NCBI RefSeq assembly: GCF_034007085.1
Contig: NZ_JAVERO010000123.1
Location: 1 to 6,512, forward strand
DNA from: Castellaniella sp034007085
GTDB lineage: Bacteria > Pseudomonadota > Gammaproteobacteria > Burkholderiales > Burkholderiaceae_B
Reading direction: 5' to 3'
DNA: 6,512 nt
Shown in pieces: positions 1-5,683 of the stretch (positions within the stretch are counted from its first letter, which is position 1; the number at the start of each line of letters is the position of its first letter). The translations under genes were made by a program, and so were the position numbers. The notes under the pieces were generated by a model, which did not search any database, was not told the DNA's origin, and saw only the letters and a program-made list of their open reading frames with translations.

Positions 1-5
1 AGACG

Positions 6-224
6 TCAGGCCCCGAGCCTGGCGTCACGCTGCATCGTCTGCGCAATGAAGAACACCGCTGCGCCAACAGCCAGCGGAGGCCATGAAGGCATGAACAAGG
101 CCACACCCCCCAGGACGATCCCGGCCAGAGAGCCCAGCAGCAGGACCTTGTCGCGTTTGCTCAGGCAGGCCCCGATCGAGGTGCCGATGAGAATGACCGC
201 AAGAATCTGATAGATGACATGCAT
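6..224 (-). CDS. Small three-helix inner-membrane protein, function unknown
   Basis: I do not recognise a named family. The 72-residue product is almost entirely hydrophobic, with likely membrane segments at about residues 3-20, 27-44 and 49-64. The loop between the first two carries the basic cluster KRDK, and the C-terminus (QRDARLGA) is charged. By the positive-inside rule this suggests an outside N-terminus and an inside C-terminus. A strong Shine-Dalgarno AGGAGG lies 5 bases before the ATG, which supports real translation and fixes the start. The gene is divergent from rng and its stop is 5 bases from the window edge, so its downstream neighbour is not visible. A lipobox-like IGAC at residues 17-20 is present, but without a basic N-terminus it is probably part of the first helix. 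That it is a gene is fairly sure; its role is unknown. Confidence 0.72.
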   Translation of the reverse strand: MHVIYQILAVILIGTSIGACLSKRDKVLLLGSLAGIVLGGVALFMPSWPPLAVGAAVFFIAQTMQRDARLGA

Positions 225-228
225 GAAC

Positions 229-236
229 GCCTCCTG
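229..236 (-). promoter_or_regulatory. Ribosome binding site of the small membrane protein
   Basis: Read on the minus strand the bases are AGGAGGCG, an essentially perfect anti-16S match. It is placed 5 bases from the ATG at 224-222, and it is the main evidence that this short ORF is a gene and not a chance frame. Confidence 0.7.
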
Positions 237-308
237 TTGTATTTGTCGTGCAAGGCGTGGGCGGCACGGAGCCTCCCCCGCATCCGTTGTCCGCTACTGG
301 ACCCATCG

Positions 309-337
309 AGTGTAGGGCATCGCCCCCAAACCGGCAA
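309..337 (-). promoter_or_regulatory. Possible sigma-70 promoter for the small membrane protein gene
   Basis: On the minus strand there is a TTGCCG (332-337, 4 of 6 to the -35 consensus), a 17-base spacer, and TACACT (309-314, 4 of 6 to the -10 consensus). A start near 302 would give a leader of roughly 78 bases. The spacing is ideal but both boxes are imperfect, so this is a weak prediction. Confidence 0.3.
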
Positions 338-402
338 ACATGGGATTGCAGGGGGTGATAAATTGCATTCATCCGAACCGATACGGTAAAACGGCCGCAC
401 CC

Positions 403-1872
403 ATGACAGAAGACATCCTCATCAACGTCACCCCATTCGAAACCCGCGTCGCCCTGACCACCCAGGGCGTCGTGCAGGAACTGCATATCGAACGCAGCAT
501 CCAGCGCGGTCATGTCGGCAATCTGTATCTGGGGCGTGTTGCCCGCGTGCTGCCCGGAATGCAGAGCGCCTTCGTGGACATTGGCCAGGAACGCGCCGCT
601 TTCATTCATGTGGCCGATTTGCGGCAAAACCGCCATGTCCGCATCGGCAACGACCATACCCCACCGACTCCCATTGAAAAACTGCTGTTCGAGGGCCAGT
701 CCCTGCTGGTCCAGGTCATCAAGGATCCCCTGGGCACCAAGGGGGCGCGGCTGTCCACCCATATCAGCATCGCCGGTCGCATGCTGGTCTACCTGCCCCA
801 CGAACCGCATATCGGCATTTCCCAGCGCATCGGCAACGAAACGGAACGCAATGCGCTGCGCGAGCGTCTGCTGGCGCTGAAACCCGCAGACGAGCCCGGC
901 GGGTTCATTGTGCGCACCCAGGCCGAGGACGCCAGCGACGAAGAACTGGCCGCCGACATCACCTATCTACGCACGCTGTGGGCCAGCATCCAAACCCGCA
1001 TCCGCCAGGCGCCGGCGCCCTCCTGCGTCTATGTCGAACCCACCCTGGCACAGCGCGTGCTGAGGGACATGGTCACGCCCGATACCGCCTCGATCACGGT
1101 CGACTCGCGCACAGTGACACAGGAACTGGTGGAATGGGCGCAGCGCTACACGCCGTCGGTCGCGGACCGCATTCATCATTACCGCGGCAACCGGCCATTG
1201 TTCGACATGGCCAACGTGGACGAGGAAATCGCCCGCGCCCTGTCGCGCCGCGTGGACCTGAAATCGGGCGGCTACCTGATCATCGACCAGACCGAAGCGC
1301 TGACGACCGTGGACGTGAACACAGGCGGTTTCGTGGGGGGGCGCAATTTCGACGATACGATCTTCAAGACCAATCTGGAGGCAGCGGTGGCCATCGCCCG
1401 CCAGCTGCGGCTGCGCAATCTGGGCGGAATCATCGTGCTGGATTTCATCGACATGGACGACCCCGGCCACCAGGCTTCCGTGCTGGCCGAACTGAACAAG
1501 GCCCTGGCGCGCGACCGCACCCGCACGACCGTGAGCGGCTTCAGCCAGCTGGGGCTGGTGGAAATGACCCGCAAGCGCACCCGGGATTCGCTGGCGCACC
1601 AGATGTGCGAGCCCTGCCCGACCTGTGAATCACGCGGCACTGTGCGCACACCACGCACGCTGTGCTATGAAATCCTGCGGGAAATCCTGCGAGAATCGCG
1701 CCAGTTCGACCCCAAGGAATTCCGCATCGTCGCCGCGCAGCCGGTGATCGACCTGTTCCTGGAAGAAGAAAGCCAGCACCTGGCGATGCTGGGTGATTTC
1801 ATCGGCAAGCCGATCTCGCTGGAGGTCGAGGCCGGCTACAGCCAGGAACACTACGACATCGTGCTGCTGTGA
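403..1872 (+). CDS. rng: Ribonuclease G
   Basis: This is the endoribonuclease of the RNase E/G family that matures the 5' end of 16S rRNA and cleaves some mRNAs, preferring 5'-monophosphorylated RNA. I chose the ATG at 403 because it gives 489 residues, the length of E. coli RNase G, and an N-terminus (MTEDILINVTPFETRVA) that fits the family; the frame is open back to an ATG at 340, but that adds 21 atypical residues. An S1 RNA-binding domain spans about residues 38-120 and a 5'-sensor region follows, with R171-T172 matching RNase E R169-T170. The DNase I-like catalytic region has the metal-binding D304 (TVDVNTGGF) and D347 (VLDFIDM). The zinc-link is C405-P-T-C408. The RNase E C-terminal scaffold is absent, so this is RNase G. 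No good Shine-Dalgarno is visible. Very likely functional. Confidence 0.97.
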   Translation: MTEDILINVTPFETRVALTTQGVVQELHIERSIQRGHVGNLYLGRVARVLPGMQSAFVDIGQERAAFIHVADLRQNRHVRIGNDHTPPTPIEKLLFEGQSLLVQVIKDPLGTKGARLSTHISIAGRMLVYLPHEPHIGISQRIGNETERNALRERLLALKPADEPGGFIVRTQAEDASDEELAADITYLRTLWASIQTRIRQAPAPSCVYVEPTLAQRVLRDMVTPDTASITVDSRTVTQELVEWAQRYTPSVADRIHHYRGNRPLFDMANVDEEIARALSRRVDLKSGGYLIIDQTEALTTVDVNTGGFVGGRNFDDTIFKTNLEAAVAIARQLRLRNLGGIIVLDFIDMDDPGHQASVLAELNKALARDRTRTTVSGFSQLGLVEMTRKRTRDSLAHQMCEPCPTCESRGTVRTPRTLCYEILREILRESRQFDPKEFRIVAAQPVIDLFLEEESQHLAMLGDFIGKPISLEVEAGYSQEHYDIVLL

Positions 1873-1884
1873 TTCAGCACGTCG
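1854..1884 (+). other. Hairpin over the rng stop codon
   Basis: GTGCTG (1861-1866) and CAGCAC (1875-1880) are perfect inverted repeats around an 8-base loop containing the rng TGA. CGAC (1854-1857) can extend the stem with GTCG (1881-1884), leaving a 3-base bulge. No T-run follows, so it is not a standard intrinsic terminator. It could be a partial terminator, an mRNA-stabilising stem, or chance in GC-rich DNA. Confidence 0.35.
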
Positions 1885-1915
1885 TATGCATGAACGCCTG
1901 AACGGGCGACAGAAC

Positions 1916-1921
1916 GAGGGG
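1916..1921 (+). promoter_or_regulatory. Ribosome binding site of dsdA
   Basis: GAGGGG precedes tandem ATG codons at 1926 and 1929 with spacings of 4 and 7 bases. The second ATG has the more usual spacing, so the mature N-terminus may be one residue shorter than annotated. Confidence 0.6.
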
Positions 1922-1925
1922 AACC

Positions 1926-3245
1926 ATGATGGATGCGCACGCCGCCCTGGGGGCCGAAACACTGCAGAACCTGCGCGAACGGCGCTCGCAGCTCTGGCTG
2001 TCCCCGACGCACGACCCCGCCGATGATGGCCGGGATCTGCCCTATGCGCCCTCGGCGGCGCAAGCCTGTTTCGAACGTTGCGCCGGCCTGTTGGCCCGCC
2101 TGTTCCCCGAACTGGCCGCCACCGGCGGGCGGCTGTCTTCACCGCTGTCGCCCATCCCGCGCCTGCAACAGGCATTGGCCTCTGCCGGTGCAGGATCCGC
2201 CCCCGAAGGCGCCTGGTTCCTCAAGCGAGACGACATCCTGCCGGTCGCAGGATCGGTCAAGGCGCGCGGCGGCTTTCACGAAGCGCTCGTCCTGGCCGAA
2301 CGCCTCGCGCTGGAAGCCGGCCTGCTGCAAGCGGACAACGACCGCCTGCGGCTGGCCGAGCCATCGGTTCGCCAATACCTGGGCCGGCACACCCTGTCGG
2401 TGGGCAGTACGGGCAACCTGGGCCTGGCCATCGGCCTGATCGGCGCCGGCCTGGGATTCCGGGCTGCCGTCCACATGTCTTCGGACGCCAAGACCTGGAA
2501 AAAAGACCGCCTGCGCCAGCGGGGTATCGAGGTCATCGAGCACGCGGGCGACTATGCCGCTGCCGTCGCCTCGGGCCGCACGGCCGCCCTGGACGATCCC
2601 GCAATCCATTTCGTGGACGACGAGCGCTCCGAAGCCCTGTTTCTGGGCTATGCCGCAGCGGCACAGGAACTGCTGGACCAGATCCAGGCCACTGGCCGCC
2701 CTGTGGACGCGTCCCACCCCCTGTTCGTCTACCTGCCCTGCGGCGTCGGCGGCGCCCCTGGCGGCATCAGCTACGGCCTGAAGCGCTTGCTCGGTCCACA
2801 CGTGCATTGCTTCTTTGCCGAACCCGTCGCTTCGCCCTGCATGCTGGTCCAGATAGCGGCAGGCGTCGCACATCCCGTGTCGGTGCACGATATCGGCCTG
2901 GACAACCGGACCGAGGCCGATGGCTTGGCGGTCGGCCTGGCATCCCCGCTGGTCGCCCCCATCATGGCGCGGCTGCTGGCTGGCGTGTTCACCGTAGACG
3001 ATGACACCCTGTTTCGCGATGCACTGCTGCTGGAACAGACGGAGGGCATGTTCATCGAACCTTCGGCCGCCGCTGGCTTGCGAGGCCCCCGCTGGCTGCT
3101 GGGCTCACCGCGCGGGCGCCGCTACCTGCAGCGCCACGATCTGACGCCGGTGATGGCCGGGGCCACCCATGTGGTCTGGAGCACCGGCGGCGCGCTGGTG
3201 CCAGAGGACATCCGCGCCCAGTTCCGGGCCCGAGGCGCGCACTGA
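1926..3245 (+). CDS. dsdA: D-serine ammonia-lyase (D-serine dehydratase)
   Basis: This is a pyridoxal-phosphate enzyme of fold type II that converts D-serine to pyruvate and ammonia, allowing use or detoxification of D-serine in the cytoplasm. The 439 residues compare with 442 in E. coli DsdA and align along the full length. The PLP-binding lysine is K112 in GSVKARGG. The phosphate-binding glycine loop is GSTGNLG at residues 160-166. The signature YLPCGVGG begins at residue 269, HCFFAEP and DGLAVG follow, and the C-terminus has WSTGG where E. coli has WATGG. GAGGGG (1916-1921) is a good ribosome site. It lies 4 bases before the ATG at 1926 and 7 before an equally possible ATG at 1929. The gene follows rng by 53 bases. 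The E. coli partners dsdC (LysR regulator) and dsdX (permease) are not adjacent here, so regulation is unclear. Confidence 0.96.
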   Translation: MMDAHAALGAETLQNLRERRSQLWLSPTHDPADDGRDLPYAPSAAQACFERCAGLLARLFPELAATGGRLSSPLSPIPRLQQALASAGAGSAPEGAWFLKRDDILPVAGSVKARGGFHEALVLAERLALEAGLLQADNDRLRLAEPSVRQYLGRHTLSVGSTGNLGLAIGLIGAGLGFRAAVHMSSDAKTWKKDRLRQRGIEVIEHAGDYAAAVASGRTAALDDPAIHFVDDERSEALFLGYAAAAQELLDQIQATGRPVDASHPLFVYLPCGVGGAPGGISYGLKRLLGPHVHCFFAEPVASPCMLVQIAAGVAHPVSVHDIGLDNRTEADGLAVGLASPLVAPIMARLLAGVFTVDDDTLFRDALLLEQTEGMFIEPSAAAGLRGPRWLLGSPRGRRYLQRHDLTPVMAGATHVVWSTGGALVPEDIRAQFRARGAH

Positions 3246-3249
3246 GCAA

Positions 3250-3271
3250 CCGTCCGGTACCGCACGGACGG
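3250..3271. terminator. Inverted repeat between convergent dsdA and lipoprotein genes, possible bidirectional terminator
   Basis: CCGTCCG (3250-3256) and CGGACGG (3265-3271) form a perfect 7-base-pair GC-rich stem with an 8-base loop. An outer GCAAC (3246-3250) and GTTGC (3281-3285) could pair less tightly. The position, immediately after dsdA and before the end of the converging operon, suits a shared terminator. Neither side has a T-tract, so intrinsic termination would be weak and Rho may be needed. Confidence 0.42.
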
Positions 3272-3277
3272 CCCGCA

Positions 3278-3712
3278 TCAGTTGCCGACATCCATCTTGT
3301 TTTCCCAACTGGTATTCGCCGTGCAGGAATCCGGTTTCATCATGGCGGTGAACATCCGCTGGACCCGGTCCATCTGTCCTGCCCGGTAGCTGTAGGCCTT
3401 GACGTTGATGGTCCGGTTATGCAGCCGGGTCAGGCTGAGCACGACACTGCGGTCCCAGCCCGCGTCGGGTTCGGGGCGATAGATGACACGCCCAAAGGCC
3501 GATTCACCCGGCACCATCTCGAACGTGTAGGTCTCGTGGCATACCGCCGCATGCCGGAACAGATTCTGCTGCACCTGCGGAAAATCAATGGGCAGGCGGC
3601 GGCGCTCGGTCACCTGATAGCGGTCGGTTTCCAGCTGGTCGATGCTCAGGCCGGTCGGCGCGGCGCAAGCGGCCAGGACAGTCAATGATGCCAGGGCGAA
3701 TAGGGTTTTCAT
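3278..3712 (-). CDS. Small lipoprotein of unknown function, coupled to msbA
   Basis: The 144-residue product starts with a typical lipoprotein signal: basic K2, a hydrophobic stretch, and a lipobox L-A-A-C16. Processing should leave a lipid-anchored mature protein of about 129 residues. The residue after C16 is alanine rather than aspartate, so by the E. coli Lol rule it would go to the outer membrane. The mature part is soluble-looking and has just two further cysteines, C58 and C130, which could form a disulfide in the periplasm. I do not recognise a domain family. The ATG (3712-3710) overlaps the msbA stop as ATGA, and GGAG lies 6 bases upstream inside msbA, so translation is probably coupled to msbA. 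The context suggests, but does not show, an envelope role connected with LPS. It ends 32 bases from the converging dsdA stop. Confidence 0.85.
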   Translation of the reverse strand: MKTLFALASLTVLAACAAPTGLSIDQLETDRYQVTERRRLPIDFPQVQQNLFRHAAVCHETYTFEMVPGESAFGRVIYRPEPDAGWDRSVVLSLTRLHNRTINVKAYSYRAGQMDRVQRMFTAMMKPDSCTANTSWENKMDVGN

Positions 3713-5598
3713 GAGGGTCTCCGGGAATTCTCGCCCTCATCGGCGAGGCAATCTGGGCTGGACGCCTGAGGCGCCGGGGGATGCGGGGATTCCATGGATT
3801 CGATGCCGCCGGCAGCGCCGGACACCGCGTCGTCCTGGAATTGCAGGCGGTACAGATTGGCGTACAAGCCCCCGGCCGCCAGCAGTTCGGCATGGCTGCC
3901 CTGTTCGACGATGCGGCCCTGGTCCAGGACGACGATGCGATCGGCTTTCTGCACGGTACTGAGCCGGTGGGCGATCACCAGCGTCGTGCGGCCTGCCATC
4001 AGCCGTTCCAGAGAAAGCTGCACCTGGCGTTCGGATTCGTTGTCCAGGGCTGAAGTGGCCTCGTCCAGGATCAGGATCGGGGCGTTCTTGATGAGCGCCC
4101 GGGCAATGGCCAGGCGCTGGCGCTGGCCACCGGACAGCGCGCTGGCATTGCTGCCTACCGGGGTATGGATGCCTTCGGGCAGGCCATCGACGAAATCCAG
4201 CAAGCTGGCAGCTTCCAGGGCTGCGCGGATGCGGTCTTCAGGCACATCGCCCAGGATGCCGTAGGCGACGTTTTCGGCGATCGTGCCGTCAAACAAGACC
4301 ACGTCCTGGCTGACCAGCGACAGCTGCGAGCGCAGGGCGCCAAGCCGCAATGCGCGCACGTCGATGCCGTCGATCGACACCTGGCCGCCGGTGGGTTCGA
4401 CGAAACGCGGCAGCATGTTCACCAGCGTGGTCTTGCCGCTGCCCGACCGCCCCACCAGCGCCACCGTCTGGCCTGCCTGGACCGTGAGCGTCACCCGGTC
4501 CAGGGTGTCCTGGGCCGCATCGGGGAAACGATGCGTGACGGCATCGAAGACGACCTCGCCGTGCAGGCGGCCCTGGATTTCCAGTTTGCCAGCGTCCGCT
4601 TCGACTGGTTCGTCGATCAGGGCGAACACGCTTTCGGCCGAAATCAGCATGCGCTGGGCAGCGCCAGCAATGTTGGTGAGCCGTTTCAAGGGATCGAATA
4701 TCTGGCCCAGCGCCGCCATGAAAGCGGCGAAACTGCCCACCGTCAGCCCCTGGTGATTGGCCTGATACAAGGCGACGGCCACCACGATGGCCACGGACAG
4801 GGCGACGAAAAACTGGGAAATCGGCGACATGGCCGAATCAGCGCTGGCCGCGCGCATGGCAAAGCGTCGCAGGCGGGCATTGACGTAGGCAAAGCGGTCG
4901 CGCTCGCGCGCATAGCCGTCGAACAGTTTGATGACGCGCTGGCCGGCGATGGCTTCGGAGACCACGTGGGTCAGTTCCGCGTTCATATTGATCGTGTCGC
5001 GGTTGATACGCCGCAGGCGGCGGACGAAATAGCGCCCTGTCACCACGGACAGCGGCAACATCACCAGCACGATCAGCGTCAGCTGCCAGGACATGTACAG
5101 CAGCACCGCCAGCAGGGCCACGACCGTCAGGGATTCGCGCACGATCACGCGGATGACTTCGGTGGACAGGCCGCTGACGTTGCCCGCGTCGATGGTGAAA
5201 CGGTTGAGCAGCCGCCCATGGTCGCGGGCACGGAAGGTTTCGTCGGACATGCCCAGCAGACGGTCGAACATGTCGCGACGCAGACCCAGCAGCATGTTGT
5301 TGGCAACCCAGGACATCAGGTAAGTGCCGCCAAACGTACAGAGCCCCCGCAACAGCATCAGGCCGACGACGGCCAGCGGAATGGACCAGATGTAGTCGGG
5401 CTGCGCGCCCGTGAAGCCTTCATCGAGCAGCGGCTTCATGATGACGGCCAACAGCGGCTGGGTTGCCGAGGCGATGCTGAGCAGCACCAGCGCCAGCAAG
5501 CCGACCTTCCAGTCCCGGCCCAGGCGGATGTAGATCTGCCGCCACAGTTCCAGGCGCACGGGGCGGCTGTCCACAGGATGGTCGGTGGTGGTCTTCAC
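3709..5598 (-). CDS. msbA: Lipid A/LPS-core flippase MsbA (ABC transporter, fused membrane and ATPase domains)
   Basis: MsbA works as a homodimer in the inner membrane and uses ATP to flip lipid A-core to the periplasmic leaflet before LPS export. The transmembrane domain occupies about residues 30-330. The nucleotide-binding domain has Walker A GRSGSGKT (K389), Q-loop Q431, signature LSGGQ at 488-492, Walker B ending in D512 with catalytic E513, and switch histidine H544; all key residues are intact. I chose the GTG at 5598: it gives 629 residues and an N-terminus of usual length, with AGAGAG 8 bases upstream. The frame is open to an ATG at 5781, but that would run through the divergent gene. 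No in-frame ATG exists near the expected start. After residue 587, where E. coli MsbA roughly ends, there is a 42-residue tail rich in proline, serine and acidic residues. The stop overlaps the lipoprotein start. Confidence 0.95.
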   Translation of the reverse strand: MKTTTDHPVDSRPVRLELWRQIYIRLGRDWKVGLLALVLLSIASATQPLLAVIMKPLLDEGFTGAQPDYIWSIPLAVVGLMLLRGLCTFGGTYLMSWVANNMLLGLRRDMFDRLLGMSDETFRARDHGRLLNRFTIDAGNVSGLSTEVIRVIVRESLTVVALLAVLLYMSWQLTLIVLVMLPLSVVTGRYFVRRLRRINRDTINMNAELTHVVSEAIAGQRVIKLFDGYARERDRFAYVNARLRRFAMRAASADSAMSPISQFFVALSVAIVVAVALYQANHQGLTVGSFAAFMAALGQIFDPLKRLTNIAGAAQRMLISAESVFALIDEPVEADAGKLEIQGRLHGEVVFDAVTHRFPDAAQDTLDRVTLTVQAGQTVALVGRSGSGKTTLVNMLPRFVEPTGGQVSIDGIDVRALRLGALRSQLSLVSQDVVLFDGTIAENVAYGILGDVPEDRIRAALEAASLLDFVDGLPEGIHTPVGSNASALSGGQRQRLAIARALIKNAPILILDEATSALDNESERQVQLSLERLMAGRTTLVIAHRLSTVQKADRIVVLDQGRIVEQGSHAELLAAGGLYANLYRLQFQDDAVSGAAGGIESMESPHPPAPQASSPDCLADEGENSRRPS

Positions 5599-5614
5599 CC
5601 GGCACACTCTCTTA

Positions 5615-5620
5615 TATACT
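5615..5620 (+). promoter_or_regulatory. Possible -10 box for the glycosyltransferase gene
   Basis: On the plus strand TATACT matches 5 of 6 positions of the -10 consensus, with a poor -35 candidate TTCACC at 5594-5599 (15-base spacing). It lies between the msbA start codon and the msbA -10 candidate, so the two divergent promoters would overlap and could compete for RNA polymerase. Confidence 0.28.
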
Positions 5621-5633
5621 TTGGGAATCGTGC

Positions 5634-5639
5634 ATTTTA
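5634..5639 (-). promoter_or_regulatory. Possible -10 box for msbA
   Basis: On the minus strand TAAAAT matches 5 of 6 positions of the -10 consensus. Transcription would start near 5627, about 29 bases before the GTG. No recognisable -35 box lies 16-18 bases upstream, so confidence is limited. Confidence 0.33.
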
Positions 5640-5672
5640 GCCCGTTCGCGCCTCCGGGCCGCAGCGGGTGCC

Positions 5673-5676
5673 GGAG
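5673..5676 (+). promoter_or_regulatory. Ribosome binding site deciding a TTG start
   Basis: GGAG sits 7 bases before the TTG at 5684. This is the best-spaced Shine-Dalgarno for the glycosyltransferase frame, and it favours TTG over the upstream GTG at 5630, whose nearest GGGA is only 3 bases away. Confidence 0.45.
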
Positions 5677-5683
5677 CCGCCGA

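Larger units (their letters stand above)
225..402. other. Divergent intergenic region between the membrane protein gene and rng
   Basis: This 178-base gap must hold the leftward promoter and any rng promoter. Its rng-proximal part (about 338-392) is richer in A and T than the surroundings. On the plus strand only a poor pair can be drawn: TTGCAT at 363-368 and TAAAAC at 387-392, 18 bases apart, which I would not rely on. No clear Shine-Dalgarno precedes the rng ATG, and I see no RNA gene or strong hairpin. Confidence 0.4.

Noticed and set aside
163..174. A lipobox-like IGAC in the small membrane protein
   Set aside because: The N-terminus lacks basic residues and the segment is followed by a basic loop and two more helices, so a plain transmembrane helix is the simpler reading.
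340..402. An upstream in-frame ATG that would lengthen RNase G by 21 residues
   Set aside because: The added residues do not look like the family N-terminus, while the ATG at 403 gives exactly the E. coli length and the expected first residues.
1669..1692. A tandem 12-base near-repeat (GAAATCCTGCGG then GAAATCCTGCGA)
   Set aside because: It encodes EILREILRE in a helix where related RNase G proteins also have a similar repeated pattern, so it is explained by protein sequence.
4165..5640. A 491-codon open frame antisense to msbA
   Set aside because: It lies entirely opposite a well-supported gene, its translation is rich in His, Gln, Asp and Gly as expected for the complement of GC-rich coding DNA, and it has no recognisable motif.
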